A stretch of 64,000 nucleotides of DNA from Xylanibacter ruminicola. Its GTDB lineage: Bacteria > Bacteroidota > Bacteroidia > Bacteroidales > Bacteroidaceae. Positions 29,162 through 37,487 of this stretch are shown in pieces. The notes beneath the pieces are model-generated. The model had not been told where the DNA came from. It was given only the letters and a program-made list of their open reading frames with translations, and ran no database searches. The stretch's first letter is position 1. Each line of letters opens with the position of its first letter. The DNA is taken from assembly GCF_900142525.1 (NCBI RefSeq), contig NZ_FRBD01000017.1:54355-118354 (forward strand), in the 5' to 3' direction. Made by a program: the position numbers and the translations under genes.

Positions 29162-30609
29162 AAATCTATTTTCAGCTGGCGCTCGTCTTCCTTATCGTGC
29201 TCGTGGCAGTAGCTGCTACCATCAAAGCAGTGAGTACATACGCGGCACTTATCCATGCCGATACTCTTAATCAGATCCTCAAGCTTAGCGAACTTCAATG
29301 TAGTCAGTCCCAGTCGCTTGGCTATCTCGTCAACCATTCGCTTGTATTCAGGCGAATCGGTCTGAGCATACTTCTCCAGATTTTTCTTATCGTCGCCCTC
29401 AAAATCCTTGATGATACGACGTGTTATCAGTTCCATGTCACTCTTTGACGAAGTGAATCCTATGAAAGGACATCCGTAAACCAGTGGTGGGCACGAGATA
29501 CGGCAGTGCACCTCCTTGGCGCCGTACTCGAAGAAAGTCTTTACATTGTCTTTGAGCTGAGTACCGCGAACGATTGAGTCGTCGCAGAACACCACGCGCT
29601 GGTCCTTCAGCAGTGCTGGGTTAGGTATCAGCTTCATCTTAGCCACCAGCGAACGGCGCTCCTGGTTGCCAGGAGTAAACGAGCGAGGCCATGTTGGTGT
29701 GTACTTCAGTACGGCACGCTTGTAGGGCACACCCTTACCTTCGGCATATCCCAGCGCCATACCTACTCCTGAGTCGGGCACACCGCACACGCAGTCTACC
29801 TCGGTCTCATCCTTCTCACCCATCATCTTTCCGTTGGTCTCACGAACATACTCCACGTTAATGCCGTTATAGTCAGATGCAGGGAATCCATAGTACACCC
29901 AGAGGAACGAGCAAATCTGCTCTCTCTTCCAAGGCTCCTTCAGAACCTCCATCTTGTCGGCAGTCAGGAATACTATCTCACCAGGTCCCAGGTCTCTTAC
30001 TCGCTTGTAGTCCAGATTAGGGAAGCTGGTTGTCTCGCTGCTCACAGCGAAGGCGCCCTCCTTCTGTCCTATCACGATAGGTGTACGTCCCAGGAAGTCG
30101 CGTGCTGCAATGATACCCTTCTCTGTGAGTATCAGCATCGAGCACGATCCCTCTATCTTTTCATATACCAGGTTGATTCCCTCAACAAATGTGCGGCCCA
30201 TGTTGATGAGCAGCGCCACCAGTTCGGTCTGGTTGATTGTGTTGGCCGAGTACTCGCTGAAGTGCATACGCCTGTCCAGCAGCTCCTTGGCAATCTCCTC
30301 TATGTTGTTGATCTTGGCCACAGTCACTACTGCATAACGGCCCAGATGCGAGTTTACCAGGATAGGCTGCGGGTCGGTATCACTGATTACTCCGATGCCC
30401 TGGTTGCCAGAGAACGAGTCGAGCTCATCCTCGAACTTCGAACGGAAGTAGTCGCGCTCCAGGTTGTGGATCTTACGACAGAATCCCTTCTCCTCATCAA
30501 ATGTCACCAGTCCGGCACGCTTAGTACCCAGATGCGAGTTATAGTCGGTGCCGTAGAACAGGTCGTTAACACAGCACTTAGTGGAAATGGTTCCAAAAAA
30601 TCCGCCCAT
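29158..30609 (-). CDS. PurF-like amidophosphoribosyltransferase lacking the catalytic Cys
   Basis: A 483-residue homologue of glutamine PRPP amidotransferase, with an N-terminal class II glutaminase-like domain and a C-terminal phosphoribosyltransferase domain. The PRPP motif VVFCDDSIVRGTQ is intact. The nucleophile expected at position 2 (MCGIFG in PurF) is Gly here (MGGFFGTIS), so glutamine hydrolysis by the normal mechanism should not work. The C-terminus is Cys-rich (CRVCTHCF). It may use free ammonia, a partner amidase, or have another role. Similar MGGFFG proteins occur alongside true PurF in Bacteroidetes. Confidence 0.85.
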   Translation of the reverse strand: MGGFFGTISTKCCVNDLFYGTDYNSHLGTKRAGLVTFDEEKGFCRKIHNLERDYFRSKFEDELDSFSGNQGIGVISDTDPQPILVNSHLGRYAVVTVAKINNIEEIAKELLDRRMHFSEYSANTINQTELVALLINMGRTFVEGINLVYEKIEGSCSMLILTEKGIIAARDFLGRTPIVIGQKEGAFAVSSETTSFPNLDYKRVRDLGPGEIVFLTADKMEVLKEPWKREQICSFLWVYYGFPASDYNGINVEYVRETNGKMMGEKDETEVDCVCGVPDSGVGMALGYAEGKGVPYKRAVLKYTPTWPRSFTPGNQERRSLVAKMKLIPNPALLKDQRVVFCDDSIVRGTQLKDNVKTFFEYGAKEVHCRISCPPLVYGCPFIGFTSSKSDMELITRRIIKDFEGDDKKNLEKYAQTDSPEYKRMVDEIAKRLGLTTLKFAKLEDLIKSIGMDKCRVCTHCFDGSSYCHEHDKEDERQLKIDF

Positions 30610-30618
30610 ACCTCTTTT

Positions 30619-31086
30619 TTAATTATTAAAATAATACAGGAACGATGCGATACCCTCCAGTGCTGGTTTGCGCTGTCCCTCGATTTCAATCCTGAATTCA
30701 ATCTCTGCCTTACAGATACCGCGCAGGTTCTGTATGTTGTGCAACTTAGTTACCAGTCGCACCTTCGAGCCTGTGATGACAGGCTGACCAAAGCGCATCT
30801 TGTCCATGCCGTAGTTCACCAGCATCTTGATGTTGTTCACCTCAATAATCTGGTCCCACATGTATGGCAGCAGCGACAGTGTCAGGTATCCGTGAGCAAT
30901 GGTGCTCTTGTACTGACTCTCCTGCTTGGCACGCTCCACGTCTACGTGTATCCACTGGTGGTCGAGTGTGGCGTCCGCAAACATGTTAATGCGGTCTTGG
31001 TCTACTTGCAGCCAGTCGGAAGCTCCCAGCTCCTCACCCAGATGGGCTGCGAATTCATCGTACGAATTAATTACTAATTTTCCCAT
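30619..31086 (-). CDS. MaoC-like hot-dog-fold dehydratase
   Basis: A 155-residue protein of the MaoC/R-specific enoyl-CoA hydratase family. The hydratase motif is visible as ADATLDHQWIHVDVERAK followed by IAHGYLTLSLL, with the catalytic Asp and His. The substrate is probably an acyl-CoA or acyl thioester, but context does not say which. It lies 9 bp upstream of the PurF-like gene and 54 bp after ilvC, separated from ilvC by a hairpin. Confidence 0.88.
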   Translation of the reverse strand: MGKLVINSYDEFAAHLGEELGASDWLQVDQDRINMFADATLDHQWIHVDVERAKQESQYKSTIAHGYLTLSLLPYMWDQIIEVNNIKMLVNYGMDKMRFGQPVITGSKVRLVTKLHNIQNLRGICKAEIEFRIEIEGQRKPALEGIASFLYYFNN

Positions 31087-31104
31087 ATCATATTTTAAAA
31101 TGAA

Positions 31105-31132
31105 TCACGGGGATGCGTGTGCACCCCCGTGA
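31105..31132 (-). terminator. Terminator after ilvC
   Basis: A 12-bp stem (TCACGGGGATGC / GCACCCCCGTGA, one G-U pair) with a GTGT loop lies just downstream of the ilvC stop on the minus strand and is followed by ATTCATTTTAAAA. It may be leaky, allowing read-through into the MaoC-like gene. Confidence 0.65.
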
Positions 31133-31140
31133 CTATAGTG

Positions 31141-32190
31141 TTATACGTCTTGGTTCTCTGGACGCAGCTTGCGTACAGTCTCACCAGCACGCCACATCTC
31201 CTGATTACGCATAGCCTCCAACTCTTTCTCGAGTCCTGCACGGTAGTCAGGCTTAGAGTTAGCGTCGATGGTAATCTGAGCCTCATTACCGGTCTGTACG
31301 CTGTAGTACAGCCACTCCATAACGGGCTTAATGGCATCGTGGAATCGTGGAGCCCAGTCAAGTGCACCACGCTGTGCAGTAGTAGAGCAGTTAGCATACA
31401 TCCAGTCCATACCCTTTGCACCAAACAACGGGCCAAGGCTCTGTGTGAGCTCCTCAACGGTCTCGTTAAATGCCTCCGATGGAGAGTGTCCGTGCTCGCG
31501 CAGTACTTCGTACTGAGCCAGCAGCAGTCCCTGAATGGCACCCATCAGCGAGCCGCGCTCACCAGTAAGGTCTGATGTAGCCTCACGCTCGAAGGTGGTC
31601 TCAAACATATATCCAGCACCGATACCGATACCAAATGCCAGTGTCTTATCCTTGGCATTACCAGAAGCATCCTGATAGATGGCATACGAGCAGTTCAGTC
31701 CGCGGCCCTCGCAGAACATAGTGCGCAGGCTGGTACCGCTACCCTTAGGTGCAACCATAATCACGTCGACATCCTTTGGTGGAACTACACCTGTACGATC
31801 GCTCCAGTTGATGGCGAAACCATGGCTGTAATACAGAGTCTTGCCAGGCTTCAGATACTGTTTGATGGTGGGCCACTGCTGAATCTGACCAGCATCGCTC
31901 AGAAGCATGCAGAGGATTGTACCCTTCTCGGCGGCCTCCTCAATAGAGAACAGTGTCTCGCCTGGAACCCATCCGTCGGCCACAGCCTTGTCGTAGGTCT
32001 TACCTGGGCGCTGACCAACAATCACGTTGAATCCGTTATCGCGCAGGTTGCAGGCCTGACCTGGGCCCTGAACGCCATAACCAATCACAGCGATGGTTTC
32101 ATTCTTCAATACTTCACGTGCTTTCTCGAGTGAGAACTCTTTGCTGGTGACAACAGTCTCTGTTACGCCACCGAAATTCATTTGTGCCAT
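31141..32190 (-). CDS. ilvC: Ketol-acid reductoisomerase (class I)
   Basis: IlvC converts acetolactate or acetohydroxybutyrate to dihydroxy acids in valine, leucine and isoleucine synthesis. The 349 residues carry the NADPH-binding motif AVIGYGVQGPGQACNLRDNG and a single knotted C-terminal domain with metal ligands in the ERGSLMGAIQGLL region. Length and layout fit class I. An exact-spacing promoter and a leader of about 130 nt lie upstream. No other ilv genes are adjacent. Confidence 0.96.
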   Translation of the reverse strand: MAQMNFGGVTETVVTSKEFSLEKAREVLKNETIAVIGYGVQGPGQACNLRDNGFNVIVGQRPGKTYDKAVADGWVPGETLFSIEEAAEKGTILCMLLSDAGQIQQWPTIKQYLKPGKTLYYSHGFAINWSDRTGVVPPKDVDVIMVAPKGSGTSLRTMFCEGRGLNCSYAIYQDASGNAKDKTLAFGIGIGAGYMFETTFEREATSDLTGERGSLMGAIQGLLLAQYEVLREHGHSPSEAFNETVEELTQSLGPLFGAKGMDWMYANCSTTAQRGALDWAPRFHDAIKPVMEWLYYSVQTGNEAQITIDANSKPDYRAGLEKELEAMRNQEMWRAGETVRKLRPENQDV

Positions 32191-32359
32191 AATAGCAATA
32201 ATAATTTTAAGATGTTAATATAATCCCTGCGTACTGTGCCAGCCCTACCCGAGAGCCGTCGTATTGTTAGTCCGCTCCCACCCTACTCAGAGAGTGCGAC
32301 TTGGGCGTTAACTAAATAAATCGGGTGCAAAATTAAGCATAATCGCCGAAATAACCAAA
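32191..32359 (-). promoter_or_regulatory. Promoter and untranslated leader of ilvC
   Basis: On the minus strand TTTG (32359-32356) and TAATTTTG (32335-32328) are exactly 20 bp apart. The predicted transcript has about 130 nt before the ilvC ATG. It is GC-rich for an intergenic region, with a possible GGGAGC / GCTCTC stem, and I see no leader peptide. Regulation by RNA structure is possible but unproven. Confidence 0.5.
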
Positions 32360-32411
32360 ATTTTAGTCTGCTTTTTTGCGTTTTTCTATGCGATAGCCCC
32401 ACTCCCCCCAG

Positions 32412-32453
32412 TTTTCCCCTCCTAAGCTAGGAGGGGCCAGGGGTAGTCTGATC
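32412..32453. repeat. REP-like palindromic element after the fRMsr gene
   Basis: CCCCTCCTA-GC-TAGGAGGGG is followed by CCAGGGGTAGTCTGATCA. It is the inverse-orientation relative of the element at 18775-18815. It touches the stop codon of the neighbouring minus-strand gene. Confidence 0.75.
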
Positions 32454-32895
32454 ATAAGTACTTTACAATATCTTCCAGAAATTGCTTATCCACGTCATCG
32501 AACGTAGCCAACTCGCGACTATCAATATCCAGCACCGCCGATATCTCGCCATCAGCATTCCACACCGGCACCACAATCTCCGAGCGACTCTCGCTACTGC
32601 AGGCTATGTGCCCAGGAAACAGCTCCACATCAGGCACCACGATGGTCTCGCCCTGCTTCCAAGCCGTGCCGCACACACCCTTACCAAAAGGTATATGCAT
32701 ACAAGCCACAGGCCCTTGGAATGGCCCCAGAATCAGTTCACCGTTCTTCACGCGATAGAATCCCGTCCACCAGAATCCCATTGCCTCATGTATCACAGCC
32801 GCGATGTTTGCCATCTTAGCCACTTCGTCAGTCTCGCCTTGTGTCAGGCTCTTTATCTGCTCGCAGAGCAGCTTATACATTTCTATTTTATTCAT
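32452..32895 (-). CDS. Free methionine-(R)-sulfoxide reductase (GAF domain)
   Basis: A 147-residue GAF-domain enzyme that repairs free Met-(R)-sulfoxide. All three conserved cysteines are present in the family contexts VACMHIPFGKGVCGTAW and PGHIACSSESRSEIVVP. The ATG at 32895 (MNKIEMYKLL) gives the normal length. The frame is open further upstream but there it only overlaps the next gene. It lies 10 bp downstream of the SDR gene, likely co-transcribed. Confidence 0.92.
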   Translation of the reverse strand: MNKIEMYKLLCEQIKSLTQGETDEVAKMANIAAVIHEAMGFWWTGFYRVKNGELILGPFQGPVACMHIPFGKGVCGTAWKQGETIVVPDVELFPGHIACSSESRSEIVVPVWNADGEISAVLDIDSRELATFDDVDKQFLEDIVKYL

Positions 32896-32905
32896 TATCT
32901 TTATA

Positions 32906-33613
32906 TTATAGTTTAATTCTGCGCCAGATGGAGCGGGGAACCCTGCGCCAGAGGGCGGTGAGGATGCGATACTTCCAGTCGATGACGCGGATATGTTTTT
33001 TGTGCTCGATGGCGTAGATGATCTCACGGGTAACGGTCTGGGGCTTGAGCATCATGGGATAGTGGAAATCGCCGGCCAACAGGGCGGTATCGACAAAGCC
33101 TGGGCGGATATCGGTAATACGTATATCGAGGCCGCGAGCGTGGGCTTGCTGCTCTAAAGCCTGCAGATAGACATTCTGCATGGCCTTGGTGGCGGAATAA
33201 GCAGGCGACGGGCCAAGACCCTTGGTGCCTGCAATAGAGGTGATGCAGGCGATGTGGCCCCTACCCTGCTGGGCGAAATAGCGATAGGCGGCACCCACCA
33301 TACGGGTGAAGCCAACGCCATTGGTCTGGAGTGTGGCCAGCTCGATATCGGCTGCCAACTCGCGGTTCTGCTTACCTATGCCCGAGGCGTAGAAAAACAG
33401 GTCCATACCTCCCATGCGCTCTACAAGAGCCATGAGACTAGAATCAGCATTGGCGCTGGTAACGTCGATCATCTCGACATCAGCAGCGCCAATGGTATTT
33501 AATAGGTCAACCCTGCGGGCAGCTACTCCCACCGTCCAGCCACGCTGGATGAGCAGGCGGGCTACCTCAAGCCCTATACCCGACGAGGCTCCTATAACGA
33601 TTGCTTTACTCAT
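32906..33613 (-). CDS. Short-chain dehydrogenase/reductase
   Basis: A 235-residue classical SDR enzyme with the nucleotide-binding motif VIGASSGIGLEVARLL at the N-terminus, the catalytic Tyr-Lys pair in YSATKAMQN, and a Ser in CITSIAG. The substrate is unknown. It overlaps the upstream peptidase gene by 8 bp and precedes the fRMsr gene. The GC content is somewhat above its neighbours. Confidence 0.9.
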   Translation of the reverse strand: MSKAIVIGASSGIGLEVARLLIQRGWTVGVAARRVDLLNTIGAADVEMIDVTSANADSSLMALVERMGGMDLFFYASGIGKQNRELAADIELATLQTNGVGFTRMVGAAYRYFAQQGRGHIACITSIAGTKGLGPSPAYSATKAMQNVYLQALEQQAHARGLDIRITDIRPGFVDTALLAGDFHYPMMLKPQTVTREIIYAIEHKKHIRVIDWKYRILTALWRRVPRSIWRRIKL

Positions 33614-35009
33614 CGGGCAGGAACAATGGATCCTCGGGCATAACCATCACAGGCTTAGTGTTGTAAGCCTTCAGGAGCTTCTCGGATACGTACTTCTTGT
33701 TGACAACCAAACGGAACATATACTCGCGGAACCACTCGGCTGTCATGATGATGCAGCCCTGCTGGCCGTTAGAAGGGCCCCAAGAATTCTCGACCTTCCA
33801 CTTGATGGGCTTGCCCTGCTTGTCGAGGTCGACAGCAGTCAGCGTCATGGCATGGGTAGAGCCGCTATCGAAGGTGCTGATGCGCTGTGCCTTGTCCATA
33901 GCGAAGGTGGTGCCGAAGACTGAACCGTAGTCGAAGTTATCGAGCGATGCATAGCCGCGCTTGCGATCGAGGAGCTTGCCTACATCGTAAGAGCTGTACA
34001 TCTTGCGACCATCCTTGAGCGAGGCAATAGCCAGCTGCTCAATCTCGTCCATAGGCAAGTTGAGATAGCGCCAGTTGGTACCATCGTAGGTGTGGCGGTC
34101 GTACTCTACCTCGTAGGTCTTGTAGTACTCACGACGTGGGTCGTTCATCACCATGATAAAGGTGCCCTTGATATCGTCGCCAACCACCTCCTTGTAGAAG
34201 CTGAGTGGTGTGTACTCCTTAGCCTCGCCCAGCTGGCGACCAGCCTTATCGTGGAAGGCATAGGTGAACTTCTCGACTGGAGCACCCAGTGTAAGCTTGA
34301 GCATGCGATAGATCTGAGTGAGCATCTGAGTCTTGGCCTTCTGAATATCAGCAGCACTCTTCTTCTTGGCAACCATATCGCGCAGCTGGAGACCAAACTC
34401 ACGAAGCTTTGACGAAATCAGGCTGCGAGCCTTTGAGGTATTCTCGCTGGTGAAGGTCTCAGGCATGACCTCAGAGGGAACGAGTCCGTACTTAGGTGCC
34501 AAGTCGGCTACACCGCAGAAGGTACCGCCATCGCCGATGGGCGAATGGAAGAAGAACTGCACACGCTGATCGTCGATAGGCTTTTTGGCAGTATCGATAA
34601 CACCCTGCAGCATGAGGTTGGCCTTCTCCAACTGATCCCAGAAGAACAGGTAGGCCTGCGAGAACTCGATGCTGACAGAGTCGGCATGAGCCATATAGTT
34701 AGAACGCAGCACGTTGAGACCGCTGAACATCCAGCAGCGACCTGACGACTTCTGGTCGGTGATGCTCTGCTTGCGGGTTTCTACTGAGAAGTGGGTGTCG
34801 ATAGGTGTGGCAGCAGCCTTGTAGTTCTTGGCCAGCGCATCGATACTCATGCCATAGACGGCATTGGCGATAACACGCTCCTTACCACACTGCTTCTGCT
34901 CTTTCTGAATCTCTTGTAACATCTGGGCCGAAATGCCCCCACCCTGTGCAAAAGCCTGAGCCGAAAGGCCGCAGGCTGCTAAAAGGATTAAAACTGATTT
35001 GTTTACCAT
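33606..35009 (-). CDS. Exported C1B-type cysteine peptidase (bleomycin hydrolase-like)
   Basis: A 467-residue second member of the C1B group in this window. A signal peptide (MVNKSVLILLAACGLSAQAFA region) is followed by the active site DQKSSGRCWMFSGLN, with catalytic His in STHAMTLTAV and Asn in VENSWGP. The ATG at 35009 starts the signal peptide. The frame is open for 28 further codons, but these are written by an 11-bp repeat element. It is the first gene of the peptidase-SDR-fRMsr run. Confidence 0.9.
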   Translation of the reverse strand: MVNKSVLILLAACGLSAQAFAQGGGISAQMLQEIQKEQKQCGKERVIANAVYGMSIDALAKNYKAAATPIDTHFSVETRKQSITDQKSSGRCWMFSGLNVLRSNYMAHADSVSIEFSQAYLFFWDQLEKANLMLQGVIDTAKKPIDDQRVQFFFHSPIGDGGTFCGVADLAPKYGLVPSEVMPETFTSENTSKARSLISSKLREFGLQLRDMVAKKKSAADIQKAKTQMLTQIYRMLKLTLGAPVEKFTYAFHDKAGRQLGEAKEYTPLSFYKEVVGDDIKGTFIMVMNDPRREYYKTYEVEYDRHTYDGTNWRYLNLPMDEIEQLAIASLKDGRKMYSSYDVGKLLDRKRGYASLDNFDYGSVFGTTFAMDKAQRISTFDSGSTHAMTLTAVDLDKQGKPIKWKVENSWGPSNGQQGCIIMTAEWFREYMFRLVVNKKYVSEKLLKAYNTKPVMVMPEDPLFLPDE

Positions 35010-35034
35010 ATTATAATTTAAATTGAAGTTTAAG

Positions 35035-35066
35035 GGAAGTGAAAGGGAAGTGAAAGGGACATTACC
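35035..35066. repeat. 11-bp tandem repeat with GGGACATTACC tail, second copy
   Basis: Two units GGAAGTGAAAG are followed by GGACATTACC, the same layout as at 16132-16185. It lies directly upstream of the peptidase start. Confidence 0.8.
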
Positions 35067-35118
35067 CCACCCCTTGATGAAGTCGCAGAACATACGTCCC
35101 TTTTATTCCTTTTTATTC

Positions 35119-35994
35119 CTATTTCTTTTTCTTTGTCGTTGTTTTCTTGGTGGTTGTCTTTTTGGTAGTTGTGGTGGTAGTCTTTGGCTTGTAATACTTC
35201 TGAGCCTCAGGCAACCATCCCTGGATGTTCTTGATACGTGTAGCATCAGATGGGTGATCGCTCAGGAACTCGGCTGTACTCTTATTACCACTAGCTGCCG
35301 ACATACGCTCCCAGAACGATACTGCCACGCTTGGATCGTAGCCTGCCATAGCAGCGAAGATAAGACCCAGATGGTCGGCCTCGTTCTCATTGTCGCGAGA
35401 GTACTTGAGGTTCAAGAAACTCAGGCCCTGTGCAGCTGCAGCCTGACCAAGGGCGATGGTATTATCGCCAACACCCAGAATGCTAGCCAATACACCTGCA
35501 CCCTGAACACCATACTGCTGCTGAATCTGCTTGCTCATCTGCTCGGCTGAGTGACGTGCCACTGCGTGAGCTATCTCGTGGCCCAGCACGATGGCAAGCG
35601 AAGCTTCGTCCTTTGTAATTGGCAGCAGCCCCTCGTAAACCACAATCAGTCCGCCAGGCATACACCAAGCATTAGCTTGATTATCGGCCACCAGATTAAA
35701 TGTCCATTGATAATTCTGTACATCATTCTGCATGCCGTTCTCGTTAAGGAAGTTTACCACAGCATTGGCAAGATTAGTACCCACACGCTTTACCATGGCA
35801 GTATTAGTAGCATTGGTAGAGAGCTTGGCAGACTTCATAAACTCCTGATACTGTTGGGTTGAGAGCGTAAGAACCTCACCATCTGAAACCATCAGTCTCT
35901 GCTTACGCCCTGTGATGGGCACTGTGTTAGTGGTACCGCAGCTAACCAACAATACGGCTACCATCGACATGATAAAAAACTTAACCTTTTTCAT
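35119..35994 (-). CDS. M48-family lipoprotein metalloprotease
   Basis: A 291-residue zinc protease of the M48/BepA-like group. A lipoprotein signal ends in LVSCG. The active site is GHEIAHAVARH, with the third ligand Glu in DNENEADHLGL. The C-terminus is a low-complexity Lys/Thr tail (KTTTKKTTTKKKK). Such outer-membrane-associated proteases act in envelope protein quality control. I chose ATG 35994 (MKKVKFFIMSMV) because upstream codons do not fit a signal peptide. Confidence 0.9.
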   Translation of the reverse strand: MKKVKFFIMSMVAVLLVSCGTTNTVPITGRKQRLMVSDGEVLTLSTQQYQEFMKSAKLSTNATNTAMVKRVGTNLANAVVNFLNENGMQNDVQNYQWTFNLVADNQANAWCMPGGLIVVYEGLLPITKDEASLAIVLGHEIAHAVARHSAEQMSKQIQQQYGVQGAGVLASILGVGDNTIALGQAAAAQGLSFLNLKYSRDNENEADHLGLIFAAMAGYDPSVAVSFWERMSAASGNKSTAEFLSDHPSDATRIKNIQGWLPEAQKYYKPKTTTTTTKKTTTKKTTTKKKK

Positions 35995-36150
35995 ACGTCT
36001 TTTTGTTATTATTAATGGTTTATATACTTTTCCGAGTGCAAAGTAAATAAAAATTTTCGATACTTGCAAATTTTAAGCATAAAAATAGAGGCATCCCCGC
36101 TGGAATGCCCCCAAAATAGAATGACCAATAATAACTAAAAAACTATGAAT

Positions 36151-36513
36151 TTACTTGTTCAGACCACGGTTGTTAAGTGTGGTGTTGAGCAGCATGAGAT
36201 ATGTGTGCATCTGCTCCTTAGAAAGTACTGAGCGCATGCGCTTTACGTCGGTATCGATAGCGCGCTTAACCATGTTTTCGCGATCGTTCTTACCGTACTG
36301 AGCAGCATAAGTCATCTCAGTGTTGAACACACGGTGGATGTTCTCTACAGCGTCACGCTGGTTCCAGTCGAGGTTCAGAGCGCTAGCAAGCTTATCCATG
36401 TTAACGTCCATCTTGTAAGCCTCAACGTTCTTTACAGCGTTGGTGTTCTCATCCTCAGCAAATGCGGTTGTCATACTCAACATTGCTACCAGTGTCATAA
36501 TCATCTTTTTCAT
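36151..36513 (-). CDS. Small exported helical protein
   Basis: A 120-residue protein with a signal peptide (cleavage near AFAEDEN). Its mature part is predicted to be all-helical, with a repeated theme of RxxENM.KRAxDxDVKRMRSVLSKEQ. The end resembles the DUF4890/Spy-like pattern in which helices with LSKEQxxxYLxLL cap short periplasmic proteins, but I cannot name a family with confidence. It has its own promoter (TACCTTTG on the minus strand at 36637-36630). Confidence 0.65.
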   Translation of the reverse strand: MKKMIMTLVAMLSMTTAFAEDENTNAVKNVEAYKMDVNMDKLASALNLDWNQRDAVENIHRVFNTEMTYAAQYGKNDRENMVKRAIDTDVKRMRSVLSKEQMHTYLMLLNTTLNNRGLNK

Positions 36514-36823
36514 CTTTTTACCCTTTCTTTTTTTTACTCAGTCAGCTTTCTCAGCCAACCTACTTTTTTACTTTAATTCGTTATCCTTTAAAAACTCTTT
36601 TTTTACTTTGTATTTGTCTTTTGACGCTGCAAAGGTACGGCGATTTTTTGAACTGAACAAGCCTTTTGGGAAAATTGTGTGCGAACACAGCGCTTTTATT
36701 GATACATATCAACGAATGGCGAAAATAAAGATTTTTTTATATTTTCAGATTAAACTTGCTGCTATTTGATGGAAAATGCGTATCTTTGCACGCTGAAACT
36801 AAATAGTATATATAAATAGGTAT

Positions 36824-37453
36824 ATGGAAGAAACAAAGAACAGATTTATGTCGGTTGTCTACCAGCTCTATAGCATCAAGGATGGTAAGAGCGAGCTGGA
36901 AGAGCAGACTGGCGATGAGCGTCCATTTGAGTTTATTACAGGATTCAGTGTAGCACTCGATGCTTTTGAGGCTAAGGTAAAAGGATTGGAGAAAGGTAGC
37001 GATTTTGATTTCCAACTGACTCCTGCCGAGGCTTTTGGCGAGTATATTGCTGAGGGCGTACATAAGGTGGGACGCGAGGTATTCACCGTTAACGGCCACT
37101 TCGACCACGAGAACATCTTCGAGGGTGCCGTTATCACACTGATGGATAACGAAGACCACCAGTTTATGGCCAAGGTAGCTAAGATTGAGGAAGACGGCGT
37201 GACTGTTGACACCAACCACCCTCTGGCTGGCAAGACGCTGAACTTCAAGGGCCGCGTAATTGAGAACCGCGAGGCTACCGAGGAGGAGATTCAGCACCTG
37301 ATTAAGCACATGACGGGCGGATGCAGCGGTGGTTGCAGCGGATGTGGCGACCATCACGACGGATGCGGATGTGGCGATCACGACTGTGGTTGTGGCGATC
37401 ACGATCATCATCATCATCACGATGGCGGCTGCGGATGCGGACACTGCCATTAA
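36824..37453 (+). CDS. slyD: FKBP-type peptidyl-prolyl isomerase, SlyD-like
   Basis: A 209-residue SlyD-type isomerase. The FKBP and insert-in-flap parts are visible (FEFITGFSVALDAFEAKVKGLEKG, quoted in part; PAEAFGEYIAEGVHKVGREVF). The C-terminal 50 residues are almost only Cys, His, Gly and Asp, a metal-binding tail as in E. coli SlyD, which delivers nickel. It may fold proteins and buffer metal. aroC follows after a 34-bp gap filled with 7-bp repeats. Confidence 0.92.
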   Translation: MEETKNRFMSVVYQLYSIKDGKSELEEQTGDERPFEFITGFSVALDAFEAKVKGLEKGSDFDFQLTPAEAFGEYIAEGVHKVGREVFTVNGHFDHENIFEGAVITLMDNEDHQFMAKVAKIEEDGVTVDTNHPLAGKTLNFKGRVIENREATEEEIQHLIKHMTGGCSGGCSGCGDHHDGCGCGDHDCGCGDHDHHHHHDGGCGCGHCH

Positions 37454-37458
37454 TCAAT

Positions 37459-37486
37459 TGATAATTGATAGTTGATAATTGATAAT
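37459..37486. repeat. Heptanucleotide tandem repeat before aroC
   Basis: Four units TGATAAT/TGATAGT with period 7 end two bases before the aroC ATG. The junction TGATAATTATGAATA is identical to that before recQ. Confidence 0.9.
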
Positions 37487-37487
37487 T

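Noticed and set aside
32896..33027. An N-terminal extension of the fRMsr protein
   Set aside because: The extra 44 codons overlap the SDR gene in another frame and are Ser/Pro-rich. The conserved domain starts at the ATG at 32895.
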